The notes under the pieces are model-generated. The model saw only the letters and a program-made list of their open reading frames with translations, was not told the DNA's origin and ran no database searches. From contig NZ_CP085990.1 of NCBI RefSeq assembly GCF_020736705.1, positions 1,674,001 through 1,738,000 of the forward strand: DNA of 64,000 nucleotides, read 5' to 3'. The translations under genes and the position numbers were made by a program. Source of the DNA: Psychrobacter sanguinis. Lineage in GTDB: Bacteria; Pseudomonadota; Gammaproteobacteria; Pseudomonadales; Moraxellaceae. Shown one piece after another: positions 8,865 through 17,529 of the stretch. Positions within the stretch are counted from its first letter, which is position 1. Every line of letters starts with the position of its first letter.

Positions 8865-8891
8865 AAACCCTCACAGACTCTGTGAGGGTTT
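8865..8891 (-). terminator. Original terminator of tRNA-Leu, now stranded at the far end of the island
   Basis: A perfect 13-bp stem (AAACCCTCACAGA / TCTGTGAGGGTTT) with one-base loop; on the minus strand it is followed by TTT. It stands next to the 17-bp tRNA end at 8898-8914, exactly where the terminator of the tRNA would be before the island inserted. Confidence 0.8.
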
Positions 8892-8897
8892 CGTATA

Positions 8898-8914
8898 TGG
8901 TACCGGTGGTCGGA
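8898..8914 (-). repeat. Distal att site: duplicate of the tRNA-Leu 3' end
   Basis: TGGTACCGGTGGTCGGA is identical, in the same orientation, to 42065-42081 within the tRNA-Leu(CAA) gene, including the CCA end. Similarity stops on both sides. With the integrase beside the intact tRNA, this is the expected product of site-specific insertion into the tRNA 3' end. Confidence 0.85.
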
Positions 8915-8954
8915 ACAATACACATTGATTAAATAATTGTTTTATATGATTTTT

Positions 8955-10145
8955 CTCTGCACACGACAAAAAAACAAAAAAGTCTGTTAAAGCAAAGGCA
9001 TAATAGTAATTTTTAAGACGAATCAGACCATGCCAAACTTTAACAGACTTAGTGAAACTTTAACCCAAAACCTGAGCATGAACAAGGCAAGAATCAATTG
9101 TTTGAGCCTAATGATAATAGCCCTGATTACTGCTCAAAGCAGTAGTCTTAAAAAAAATAGCAAGACACCTTCCTAAGGGTGGTAAAACCGACAGCCACTA
9201 TCGCAGACTACAGCGATTTTTTGCCGAAGCGAGGATAGACTACGATCAACTGGCTTTGATGATATATCGACTATTTGGACTAGGCAAAGTCACCTTAACC
9301 ATTGACCGCACCAACTGGAAATGGGGTAAAAGTAACCTCAACATCTTTATGCTAGGAGTGGTATATAAAGGGATAGCCATCCCCTTATACTGGCAAATGC
9401 TAGATAAGCGAGGTAATACAAACCATCTTGAACGCTGTGAACTTATTGAGCGGTTTATCAAACAATTTGGCAAAGATAACCTTGAGATGATAGTAGCAGA
9501 CAGAGAGTTTGTTGGCGAAAAATGGTTTAACTGGCTCACCAATAATCACATACCCTTTGCCATACGGATTAAGAAGAACAGTAAAGTTAGGAATCATCAT
9601 GGCAAGCTGGTACAGATTAAAGAGTTATTGCGCCATGTTAGCCATCAAGAAACATATCGACATGGGCGAATACTGACTGTCGATGGTTGTTTGGTTCGAG
9701 TATTTGCCAAGCGTGATAAAGACTATGGTTTAGTGATTGTCGCAACCAATCAACTAGAAACAGTGGATGCGATGACAAGCTATGCTAAGCGTTGGGAAAT
9801 TGAGACTTTATTTGCTTGTCTAAAGGGGCGTGGCTTTAATCTTGAAGATACCCACTTAACCCATCTTGATCGGGTCAGTAAATTAGTCGCAGTGAACGCC
9901 TTAGCATTTTGTTGGGCTTATCATGTCGGTATTTATAAAGACAAAGATAAGCCGTTAAAACGCAAGTTAAAGTCAAACGCTCGACCTCAAGCCAGTTTGT
10001 TTGCGCTTGGCCTGGATTTATTGATTGAAGGTCTTCGTTTGGTATTTTTTAACAATGATAAGACTGTATTTCGACAATTAGTTAGCTTTTTAACCCCTAA
10101 ACCTATGAAAATCGGATGGGGATGATTTTTTTGTCGTGTGCAGAG
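8955..10145 (+). mobile_element. IS4-family insertion sequence
   Basis: 1191 bp with inverted ends CTCTGCACACGACAAAAAAA and a perfect 9-bp target duplication ATGATTTTT (8946-8954 and 10146-10154). One transposase frame, broken by a frameshift. It inserted 40 bp inside the island's distal end. Confidence 0.95.
9030..10125 (+). pseudogene. IS4-family transposase, frameshifted
   Basis: The reading frame starts at ATG 9030 (MPNFNRLSETL...) and runs into a stop after an eight-A run at 9150-9157; the following frame continues from KKIARHLPKGGKTD through to 10125. One A too many restores a single protein of about 364 residues. The downstream part has the DDE residues: TIDRTNW (D), VADREF (D) and the YxxRWEIETLFACLKGRGF block (E). 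Because the error is in a homopolymer, a sequencing error or transcriptional slippage could still give active protein. Confidence 0.85.
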
Positions 10146-10217
10146 ATGATTTTTATTTTAAAGTCTTTTTTTAGTGTACATGATAGTGTACATTAAATTA
10201 AAGACTTGAAAACGGTT

Positions 10218-11183
10218 TCAATATAACTCTTCTCCATTTTCACCCAAGCAATCCCTCTCATAAGCTGTGTTAATTAGGACATCAAGCATGGCAGTTGTTG
10301 ACAGACCTTTAACCTCCGCTAATTTTTCAAGTCTAGTCTTAGTCATCCGATTTAAAGGCAAGTGATATTGACTCTTGGTTTTACTAGCATCGCGAAACTT
10401 TTTTTGACTCCATGCACGCTTCATTTTATCAATGAATAACAATTTCTCAGTTGCCATACAAGACACATAATTAGTGGGATAAATTAGTAAGTATATTGTG
10501 TCTAATGAGGATAAGACAATATCTCTGACTACCTCAATGTGACTAATATCGATATTCAGATTATTAATGTAATAACCATTACGTTGTAGATAGTTCTGAG
10601 CCCATTCAATTTGATTCTTATCGTTTATATTTAGCCACCTAGTGTAGCTTTCACTCTCTCTATTAGTGTTAAGAAAAGACTTGATATTAGCAAGTATATT
10701 CGCTTTACAGTCTAGTGTTGCCGGAACATAACCTTCCGCGGTAACAATGAATAAATTATCTATATAGGAATAAATTGAATCTAAAGGCTGCTTATTCATT
10801 TCTAATTTAGAAAAGTGCCAATGTGATCCTAACTCAAGAGCTCTAAGACAAGAGACCTGCCTTCTAAGATCTTTTTTTAGCCAATCAAACTCACTTTCTG
10901 GTAATAAATTTGCCTGCATTTGAATGATCTTATCGTCCAGGTATTCTTTTAGATTATCTAAACCAACAAGTCGTTCTTTAAGACCTTCCTTGCGGTTTAC
11001 ATCCTGTATGCCGCTTAAATCGATAAAGTGTAACCCCCTAGAACTTCGACGGTTGCTCTCCATATTTATCAAATAAATGACATGGGAAACCTGTCTATCA
11101 GTAAGCCTATCTAAAACCTTTTTTAAGTATTGAAGATTACGTTGCCTTTCTATTAATTGTGGGTCAGAAGATATAATTGTCAT
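10218..11183 (-). CDS. Unrecognised island protein with a DNA-binding-like C-terminus
   Basis: 321 residues, not assigned to a family. The N-terminal half is charged and helical, with RQRNLQYLKKVLDRLTDRQVSHVIYLIN (from about 13) as a possible coiled coil split by loops. The C-terminal region from about 272 (YHLPLNRMTKTRLEKLAEVK followed by GLSTTAMLDVLINTAY) has the strand-helix-helix look of a ribbon-helix-helix or MobC-like domain. It is divergent from the HUH replication gene across a 527-bp AT-rich gap. A role in replication control or mobilization is a guess from position. It is the gene nearest the distal att site, apart from the IS4. Confidence 0.6.
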   Translation of the reverse strand: MTIISSDPQLIERQRNLQYLKKVLDRLTDRQVSHVIYLINMESNRRSSRGLHFIDLSGIQDVNRKEGLKERLVGLDNLKEYLDDKIIQMQANLLPESEFDWLKKDLRRQVSCLRALELGSHWHFSKLEMNKQPLDSIYSYIDNLFIVTAEGYVPATLDCKANILANIKSFLNTNRESESYTRWLNINDKNQIEWAQNYLQRNGYYINNLNIDISHIEVVRDIVLSSLDTIYLLIYPTNYVSCMATEKLLFIDKMKRAWSQKKFRDASKTKSQYHLPLNRMTKTRLEKLAEVKGLSTTAMLDVLINTAYERDCLGENGEELY

Positions 11184-11710
11184 TATTAACTCTCATCCAT
11201 TAAAATTAATATCACTCGTGATATTTCCCTATGATTACTAAGCTATTACAACCACTTTTATAATTTATTGAAAAAGCATTTGTAGTTAATTTAATAGTAT
11301 ATAAATTATCTGGAAGCCTTTGTATATATAGAAGTCTAGGTAAGAATAGATAGTTTATGTCCTTCCTTGTTTACCAATCTAAGATTTTATCCTAAGCGTA
11401 TGTCCATGTATAGTTATTCATTAACTAAAAACCTATTGTTTGGAGGGAGAGCATAAGGCCAATATTAGAAGTTTTTCAAATATAGAGACGTAACTCCCCT
11501 TCTAATTTAACTCCCAAAATACGACACTTTAAGAAATATTGGTTAAGTCATACCGAGACTTTTTTTTATATAAAAATCCGGTTATTAATACTATTAACGT
11601 AGTTCTAGGTAGAATCAGAGCATCTATTCCTAACATTTAGTTTTACTTATTAGTAGTAAGAATTTACCTACATGCCTAAGGTTATGAGCACATAATCTAA
11701 GGTAAGCAAA
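11184..11710. other. AT-rich divergent intergenic region, candidate replication origin
   Basis: 527 bp without a gene between the divergent 10218 and 11711 genes. It is very AT-rich, holds both promoters and sits directly before an HUH-type initiator gene, the usual place for a nick site. I see no unambiguous iterons or conserved nick motif by eye. Confidence 0.35.
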
Positions 11711-12643
11711 ATGATCATTTCAAATTTAAGTCATGAGACACTAGTTGCTAGAGTTGACAAGCTCGTGAGTGATATATTGAATCCTGAAAGTGGAATTAGT
11801 TTTCAACAAATAAGTGAGCAACTGACACTTTACTATCAGCCAATGACACAACTCTATAATGATGATTTAGAGTATGTTGATTCAATTAAATGGTTTATAG
11901 GTAGCTGTTATCTGGTTTGTGGTAGCTATTACCCTGATGAGGTCATTTGGGATGAAGCTATGACTTTTAATTTCTTACAAGCATTAAAACTTTATCAGAA
12001 TGAATTTGGCACTGCCATTTCAGAGTTTGCTTTTCAAGAACAGCGTAATAGCCAGTCACTTAAAAATTATATGAATCATTTTCTAAACAAGTACGCACGT
12101 ATACTTATTGTCAGAGTGGATCTCAAGATAAGGTCAAATTATGCACACCTTGTAGATATAGAAACGTTTCAGGACTACATGAGTCAGTTATTAGAACAAA
12201 TTCAAAAGGACAGAGAAAAAACAAAAAAACAAAATACTTTGTCTCGTAATGATAAAGGCTGTTTTGAGGACTTAAGAGGTTATGCTTGGGCGATTGAACA
12301 AGGGGTTATTAATGGTGGTCTTCATTGTCATCTGCTATTGATATATAACGGTGATAAGCGGCAAGCAGACTGGTTCATAGGTGAGAGAGTTGCTGAGTAC
12401 TGGCTTCAAATAACTGGTAATTTAGGTTGGTATCATAATTGCAATACGCAAGACATTAAGGAGTTTCACAGAAGACAAGGGACGCTAGGTGTCGGTATGA
12501 TTAGAAGGAATAGTGAATTAGATGTAAGAAATGCTCTTAATACTGCGCTCTATTTAACCAGACCTGATAAGTATGAACAACGTTTAAAAGCGTGGCCACC
12601 GAATATGCGTAGCTTTGGACGTGGAATTATGCCAAAGGCTTAA
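11711..12643 (+). CDS. YagK/YfjJ-type HUH replication-initiator-like protein (inovirus Gp2-like)
   Basis: 310 residues. The order RILIVRVDLKI (about 130-140, motif 1), then NGGLHCHLLLIYNG with H205 and H207 (the HUH metal-binding pair), then NTALYLTRPDKYEQ with Y281 and Y288 as candidate nucleophiles, matches the YagK/YfjJ C-terminal domain family found in filamentous phages, satellites and islands. Such proteins nick DNA for rolling-circle replication; activity here is inferred. A hairpin terminator at 12761 separates it from the next gene. Codon use is AT-rich, as in the rest of the island core. Confidence 0.75.
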   Translation: MIISNLSHETLVARVDKLVSDILNPESGISFQQISEQLTLYYQPMTQLYNDDLEYVDSIKWFIGSCYLVCGSYYPDEVIWDEAMTFNFLQALKLYQNEFGTAISEFAFQEQRNSQSLKNYMNHFLNKYARILIVRVDLKIRSNYAHLVDIETFQDYMSQLLEQIQKDREKTKKQNTLSRNDKGCFEDLRGYAWAIEQGVINGGLHCHLLLIYNGDKRQADWFIGERVAEYWLQITGNLGWYHNCNTQDIKEFHRRQGTLGVGMIRRNSELDVRNALNTALYLTRPDKYEQRLKAWPPNMRSFGRGIMPKA

Positions 12644-12760
12644 TAATATTTTTTATTAATAAAGGCTATATTAAAGAATTTTGAAATACATACTACATTC
12701 ATGAGATCTAGCGTTAATCACTTAACGCTTATCCAATAACCAAACTTATGAGCATCATTT

Positions 12761-12786
12761 AGGTCTGCAATAGCAGACCTTTTTTA
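12761..12786 (+). terminator. Terminator after the HUH protein gene
   Basis: AGGTCTGC / GCAGACCT stem with loop AATA followed by six T residues. Confidence 0.85.
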
Positions 12787-12809
12787 TGCCCTAAACTTAA
12801 GGAGCTCTT

Positions 12810-13091
12810 ATGAAACAAGTATGTCCACATTGTCAGTCAGCTGACGTATATGAGATGACTGGCTATAGCGACCTATTGAAAGATGGGATCGCATCCCCTG
12901 CAATACTTATTCCGTTAAGTATCAGCCTATGTCGGTCACTTAACATTAACCCTGGTATTGGCGTTGTAGTTGGTAGCGCCTTAGTCGCTGTCATTAAGCA
13001 AGTTCGACCAGAGCAATCATCAATCCCTTTATTAAACACATCACAATACCGATGTAATCATTGTTCGTACGTTTTTCATAGATTCAATTAA
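12810..13091 (+). CDS. Small zinc-ribbon membrane protein
   Basis: 93 residues. CPHC near the N-terminus (residues 5-8) and CNHC near the C-terminus (about 83-86) form a split four-cysteine zinc ribbon around a central hydrophobic stretch (about 29-61) that could cross the membrane. Function unknown. It has an AAGGAG-type ribosome site immediately upstream and its own unit between a terminator and the DUF932 gene. Similar small proteins accompany YqaJ/DUF932 genes in Moraxellaceae elements as far as I recall, which supports a real gene. Confidence 0.65.
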   Translation: MKQVCPHCQSADVYEMTGYSDLLKDGIASPAILIPLSISLCRSLNINPGIGVVVGSALVAVIKQVRPEQSSIPLLNTSQYRCNHCSYVFHRFN

Positions 13092-13146
13092 TCAACTATT
13101 TAACTAACACGTTAGTTATCAATCACTTACTTAAGGAAATAATTTT

Positions 13147-14139
13147 ATGGCACATTTAATAGAAAGCATGGCTTATGTTGGTCAAACCCCTTGGCATGGC
13201 TTAGGTAATCAGTTACCTAAAAACCAGCCACTTGAGGTGTGGGCTAAAAAAGCTGGTATGGATTGGCGTATTGAATCATCTGATGTCAGCTATATGGCAA
13301 CTAATGACAGAGGTCAAAGCATCATCATGCCTTATGAAAATAACAAAGTGCTTTATCGTAGTGATACCTTAGAGGCATTATCAGTGGTCAGCCAAAGGTA
13401 TCAAGAGGTTCAGCCTGAGGAGATACTAGAGTTTTATCGTGACTTAACTGAGCAAGCAGACTTTGAGCTTGAAACAGCAGGAGTGCTTAAAGGTGGGCGC
13501 AAGCTATGGGCATTAGCCCGTACAGGCCAGTCAGCGACACTTAGAGGCGGTGATGTCAGTCATGGCTATCTGTTACTAGCAACCGCTTGTGATGGCACTC
13601 TAGCGACCACAGCGCAGTTCACCAATATTCGAGTGGTATGTAATAACACATTAGCCATTAGCCTAGCTGATGGTAGTGGTGGTGTAGTTAAAGTGCCACA
13701 CAGTACTGCATTTGATGGAGAGAAGGTAAAACGTCAGTTGGGCGTGTCTGTGAGTCAATGGGATGAGTTTAACTATGAGATGAAGCAGTTAACCAATCGA
13801 CGAGTTACCCAAGCAGAAGCTGCCAGTTACTTTAACCGTGTATTTAATGATACTGATGATGGCATCATTTTATTCAACACAGCCAAGCAACAAAAAGAGG
13901 CTGTGCCTAATGCACGAGCCATGAACCAAGTAATGAGCATGTTCAACGGCCAAGGTCGGGGTGCAGATTTAGCCTCGGCTAAAGATACTGCTTATGGACT
14001 GCTATCAGCTATAACTGAATATGTGGATCATGAGCGAAGAGCCATGTCGCAAGATCATAGGCTTGACGCAGCTTGGTTTGGTGCAGGTGCCAACCTAAAA
14101 AATAAGGCTAAGCAAGAAGCGTTATGCTTAATAGCCTAA
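13147..14139 (+). CDS. DUF932-domain protein (phage/plasmid-like)
   Basis: 330 residues. The N-terminal AYVGQTPWHGLGNQLP (about 9-24), the ...VSQRYQEVQPEEILEFYRDL block and the FTNIRVVCNNTLAISLA block are DUF932 hallmarks. DUF932 proteins are encoded by phages, plasmids and integrative elements and are thought to act in DNA replication or recombination; the molecular role is unknown. Good ribosome site (AAGGAA). Followed by a strong terminator, like its neighbours. Likely works with the YqaJ nuclease that follows. Confidence 0.85.
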   Translation: MAHLIESMAYVGQTPWHGLGNQLPKNQPLEVWAKKAGMDWRIESSDVSYMATNDRGQSIIMPYENNKVLYRSDTLEALSVVSQRYQEVQPEEILEFYRDLTEQADFELETAGVLKGGRKLWALARTGQSATLRGGDVSHGYLLLATACDGTLATTAQFTNIRVVCNNTLAISLADGSGGVVKVPHSTAFDGEKVKRQLGVSVSQWDEFNYEMKQLTNRRVTQAEAASYFNRVFNDTDDGIILFNTAKQQKEAVPNARAMNQVMSMFNGQGRGADLASAKDTAYGLLSAITEYVDHERRAMSQDHRLDAAWFGAGANLKNKAKQEALCLIA

Positions 14140-14163
14140 CTTTACTCAACATACAACAACACT

Positions 14164-14190
14164 AAACCACGCCTTAGAGCGTGGTTTTTT
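14164..14190 (+). terminator. Terminator after the DUF932 gene
   Basis: AAACCACGC / GCGTGGTTT stem with an eight-base loop and a T run. Confidence 0.9.
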
Positions 14191-14226
14191 ATGCCTTTAA
14201 TTTTAACAATCATTAAGGAGTCTACA

Positions 14227-15264
14227 ATGACTACACTTGCATTAAATAATCAAAATGAGCTAACTAAAGCCCATGCTGTTAAAGCCAGCACAACTGCCAA
14301 AAGGTTGGTTAATACTAAAAACTTAAGTCATGATGAATGGCTTAAGATTCGTAAGCAGGGCATAGGTAGTAGTGATGCCGCTGTTGCCTGTGGTATCCAC
14401 CCATATTTATCTATGCTTGAGCTGTGGATGATTAAGACAGGTCGTATTGATTCAAATATGGATGAAGGTAGTGATGGCTACTCCCCACTTTACTGGGGTA
14501 ATCAGTTAGAGCCTTTGGTTGCTAAGTATTACAGTGAAAATACAGGCAATAAGGTGCGCCGAGTCAATGCCGTCTTACAACACCCTAACCCTGATAAGCA
14601 CTTTATGTTAGCTAACTTAGACTATGCGGTAGTTGGCACAGAGGAGGTGCAAGTACTTGAATGTAAGACAGTAGGAGAGCATGGCGCTAGGCTTTGGAAA
14701 GATGGCGTACCATTATACGTTGCTTGCCAAGTCCAACATCAATTGGCAGTGACAGGTAAACAGGCGGCTCATATCTGTGTTCTGCTATGTGGCCATGAAA
14801 CAAAGCTATTCAAAGTTGAGCGTGATGAACGACTTATCGCCAGCATCATCGAGCATGAGCGTTTATTTTGGCAATACGTTGAATCAGATACACCACCCAA
14901 TCCTGATCACAGCGCATCAGCAGCCAAAGCACTCAAGCTACTTTACCCAATACCTGAACCTGCCAGTAAGCTTGACTTGAGTGAAAATGAAGGTGCCAAT
15001 AAGCTTTTTGAGGAGTTACTGAGTTATCGTGACTATATGAGCGAGCTTGAGCAGCGGCATGACCAGGTCAAGCATCAACTACAGGCATTAATCAAAGACA
15101 ATGAAGTGGCTGTATTCGATAAAGGCAGCATTTCATGGAAGCGATCAAAAGACAGCACAACCCTTGATAGCAAGGCACTGCTGAAAGCTAAGCCTGAGCT
15201 GCTAAAGCAATTTAGTAAAACCCGTCAAGGTAGCCGTCGCTTTTTAGTCAACACCAATACTTAA
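14227..15264 (+). CDS. YqaJ/lambda-exonuclease-type recombinase nuclease
   Basis: 345 residues from the ATG at 14227, which has AAGGAG 7 bp upstream; an in-frame ATG at 14191 lies on the terminator and is rejected. LSHDEWLKIRKQGIGSSDAA (about 36-55) and the GNQLEPLVAKYY, LANLDYAVVG and VLECKTVGE segments give the E...D...ExK active site of the YqaJ family. The enzyme digests one strand from a DNA end to prepare it for single-strand annealing. The C-terminal third, with a coiled coil around YRDYMSELEQRHDQVKHQ, is typical. No Beta/RecT annealase is recognisable; a neighbour may fill that role. Confidence 0.85.
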   Translation: MTTLALNNQNELTKAHAVKASTTAKRLVNTKNLSHDEWLKIRKQGIGSSDAAVACGIHPYLSMLELWMIKTGRIDSNMDEGSDGYSPLYWGNQLEPLVAKYYSENTGNKVRRVNAVLQHPNPDKHFMLANLDYAVVGTEEVQVLECKTVGEHGARLWKDGVPLYVACQVQHQLAVTGKQAAHICVLLCGHETKLFKVERDERLIASIIEHERLFWQYVESDTPPNPDHSASAAKALKLLYPIPEPASKLDLSENEGANKLFEELLSYRDYMSELEQRHDQVKHQLQALIKDNEVAVFDKGSISWKRSKDSTTLDSKALLKAKPELLKQFSKTRQGSRRFLVNTNT

Positions 15265-15276
15265 TAAACGCAGAGC

Positions 15277-15303
15277 AAGCCCACCATAAAGGTGGGCTTT
15301 TTT
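15277..15303 (+). terminator. Terminator after the YqaJ gene
   Basis: AAGCCCACC / GGTGGGCTT stem with loop ATAAA and a T run. Confidence 0.9.
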
Positions 15304-15365
15304 ATGGCGTTAATTTTTAACAACCACTGCATAAATAAACAATAAACAAATCCAAGGAGTACATC

Positions 15366-16274
15366 ATGATTAAAGGTCTAATTATCACCCCACCAGTTTT
15401 AGGGCGTATCAGTATAGGCGGCACCATTGAGAAAAATGGCAAACGCCTGCCTACGAAAGATGACCAGTTCACCATAACTAGCCAAGTACAAGGTAAGGAG
15501 GGCTGGATCAATCATCCGCTTGATGCCAAGTTTAGACAGCTAAGTGACGGTAAGCTACGCAAGATACCAGTACGTATGTTGTTTAATGAGCCTGAGCTAA
15601 ATCTTAGAGCAGAATACACTTTGTTTGATCGTCAAACAGGTCGCCCTGTTTGCGTTGGTGATGGGGAGAGCTGTAAAAGGCGCACTCAGCAAGGTGTTGA
15701 AACGCATCCTTGTCCATCCCCTGAAATTTGCCCATTAGCCAAAGGTGGTGCTTGTAAGCCTTATGGCAGACTGTATGTCAATATTAGTGAAGACGATGAG
15801 TTAGGTAGCTTTGTATTTAGAACCACAGGCTTTAATAGTATTCGCACGTTGGCGGCTAGGCTTAATTACTTCTCAGCGGTATCTAACAATAAGCTGTCTT
15901 GCTTGCCACTGCAGCTAACTCTACGTGGTAAAAGCACGACGCAAAGCTATCGGACGCCAATTTACTATGTAGATTTAACATTGGAAGATGGGGTTAGTAT
16001 CTTACAAGCGGTTGAACAAGCACAGGCGATGGATAATGAGCTTAAAAGCTATGGCTTTAATCAACATGCCTTAGATGCTGCTGCTAAACAAGGCTATGGC
16101 AATTCAGAGCTAGGCTTCGCTGATGAAGATACTGTTGGTGTCGTTGATGAGTTTTATCCAGAAGAAAGCGATAGTAATGACTTTGAAGTGAAAACCCAAA
16201 GCAAGGTTCAGGATGTGGTTCAGTTTGCTGATATTGCAAACGGCTTAAGGCAGAGCGTGTCGAGCGTGAATTAA
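15366..16274 (+). CDS. Cysteine-rich phage-like protein (recombination directionality factor/Gp3-like)
   Basis: 302 residues. The first third (MIKGLIITPPVLGRISIG...) and the cluster CVGDGESC...CPSPEICPLAKGGAC (roughly 96-133) resemble the phage protein family often labelled hydrolase or metal-binding protein, some members of which are recombination directionality factors. The cysteine cluster could bind zinc. The C-terminal quarter is acidic and probably flexible. Context with YqaJ and AlpA makes a role in excision or replication plausible, but I cannot tell which. Good AAGGAG site; own terminator. Confidence 0.65.
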   Translation: MIKGLIITPPVLGRISIGGTIEKNGKRLPTKDDQFTITSQVQGKEGWINHPLDAKFRQLSDGKLRKIPVRMLFNEPELNLRAEYTLFDRQTGRPVCVGDGESCKRRTQQGVETHPCPSPEICPLAKGGACKPYGRLYVNISEDDELGSFVFRTTGFNSIRTLAARLNYFSAVSNNKLSCLPLQLTLRGKSTTQSYRTPIYYVDLTLEDGVSILQAVEQAQAMDNELKSYGFNQHALDAAAKQGYGNSELGFADEDTVGVVDEFYPEESDSNDFEVKTQSKVQDVVQFADIANGLRQSVSSVN

Positions 16275-16299
16275 CATCTGTCGCTTTTCAGAGCATAAG

Positions 16300-16328
16300 A
16301 AAGGAGCTGAACTTCAGCTCCTTTTTTT
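16300..16328 (+). terminator. Terminator after the cysteine-rich gene
   Basis: AAGGAGCTGAA / TTCAGCTCCTT perfect stem followed by a T run. Confidence 0.92.
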
Positions 16329-16426
16329 GTGTCATAGCGAAAAGCAGTATGAGATGCAGTAAAAAAATATAGGACTCGATAAGTATATGAGACGAAAAGC
16401 TCTCATTCACTTATAAGGAGCAAATC

Positions 16427-16678
16427 ATGGAAAATCTAAGAACCACAAAGTCAACAGTTGAGCAATGTAATCATATCCCACAGCTACTAAACATTAAGCA
16501 TGTAATAGAGTACACAGGCTTAAGTCGCTCGAGCATATATGAAATGATCAATGAAGACTCTGATCGTTATGACCCAACCTTCCCCAAGAAAGTACAGCTA
16601 AGCAAAGTGAGGGTAGCATGGGTTGCTAGTGAGGTAGCTGAGTGGATTAATAGTAAGATTGATCAGCGTATGGTGTAA
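16427..16678 (+). CDS. AlpA-family helix-turn-helix regulator/excisionase
   Basis: 83 residues. IKHVIEYTGLSRSSIYEMI (about 24-42), then FPKKVQLSKVRVAWVASEVAEWI match the AlpA/MerR-like winged helix of P4-type elements, including the W-ASEVxxWI closing helix. Such proteins activate integrase expression or act as excisionases. AAGGAG site 7 bp before the ATG. It is the last gene of the island core; the integrase it would serve is 23 kb away at the other end, consistent with a circular element. Confidence 0.85.
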   Translation: MENLRTTKSTVEQCNHIPQLLNIKHVIEYTGLSRSSIYEMINEDSDRYDPTFPKKVQLSKVRVAWVASEVAEWINSKIDQRMV

Positions 16679-16681
16679 GCG

Positions 16682-16722
16682 TTAAACCGTCTTGCTTGAA
16701 AGTGGGGCGGTTTATTTTTTTT
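16682..16722 (+). terminator. Probable terminator after the AlpA gene
   Basis: AAACCG / CGGTTT arms with a long 18-base loop, followed by ATTTTTTTT. Weaker than the other island terminators. Confidence 0.5.
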
Positions 16723-16956
16723 GTGACTAGGTGAGTTTCTGGATAGTTTCCTATATGGCAAGATTATAGGAATGATTAAAAACCTGTTTTTTAGGTAATA
16801 GTATGTTTTTCAAATAGCCTAATTATAGACTCTTGAGGCAACTCAAAAGCCTATAAACTTGGGAAATGGGCAAACAATAATATTGAGAGCGATTAAGAAA
16901 TTAACAAAAAATAAGCGAGTTGCTAATGCAGGCTATACCGATAGTGTCTAATAACT

Positions 16957-17160
16957 TTACTTATATAGACCAAATGAGGCATCATCAATGAGCTGCATGA
17001 GTTGTGGACGTTCTAGCATCGCTCCTGATCCGTTCTCAGTATAGAATGCTGCGATTTTATGGCCATGCTCTCTAGCAAATACAATAAGCTCATCTTTAGC
17101 GCGATTGGCGTCTTGATCTTTAGTTGAGGCACGAAGGTAGGCTCTAATAAACATAAACAC
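16957..17160 (-). pseudogene. Truncated serine recombinase (resolvase/invertase)
   Basis: 67 residues only, against 180-200 for the family. IRAYLRASTKDQDANRAKDE contains the catalytic serine context of resolvases; homology ends after LIDDAS at about 16975, where the remaining catalytic arginines and the DNA-binding domain should follow. The last five residues are unrelated sequence. A 17-bp inverted repeat directly upstream looks like its binding site. This marks the junction between island core and cargo, probably a deletion end point. Confidence 0.8.
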
Positions 17161-17162
17161 CC

Positions 17163-17205
17163 AAAATAGTCTGTTATAAGTGGTTCCATTGTAACAGTCT
17201 ATTTT
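17163..17205. promoter_or_regulatory. res-like inverted repeat in front of the truncated recombinase
   Basis: Arms AAAATAGTCTGTTATAA (17163-17179) and TTGTAACAGTCTATTTT (17189-17205) match at 15 of 17 positions. TTTTAGGTGG motifs recur at about 17202 and 17236. Position and size suit resolvase subsites and autoregulation. The rest of 17206-17529 holds no gene that I can see. Confidence 0.5.
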
Positions 17206-17529
17206 AGGTGGTCTATTAATATTTTATAAGGCGTTTTTAGGTGGCTCCACTAGGGTATACCCTACGATAACAGGAAAGCCATCGCGGATGACAAAACCTG
17301 TTTAGCTTTTAAACAAAACGGGTTTGTCGATAGTATGTAAGATAAGTTCGAAAAGTAACTGGAGTGTGAGACTATTCATACTGGGTCTGAATTAAAGTTT
17401 TATTGTGATTAATTTCTGCTCAATGTTATTCATTTGTCGCCACGATGAGTGATGGCGGCTTGTGATTTAGTTAGGAAAAATAATCTTGAGTAATAAGATA
17501 CGTTTGTGGCATTTATAGCAGAGCTTGTT

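Noticed and set aside
14191..14226. Longer start for the YqaJ nuclease
   Set aside because: The first ATG follows directly on a terminator T run without ribosome site; the ATG at 14227 has AAGGAG.
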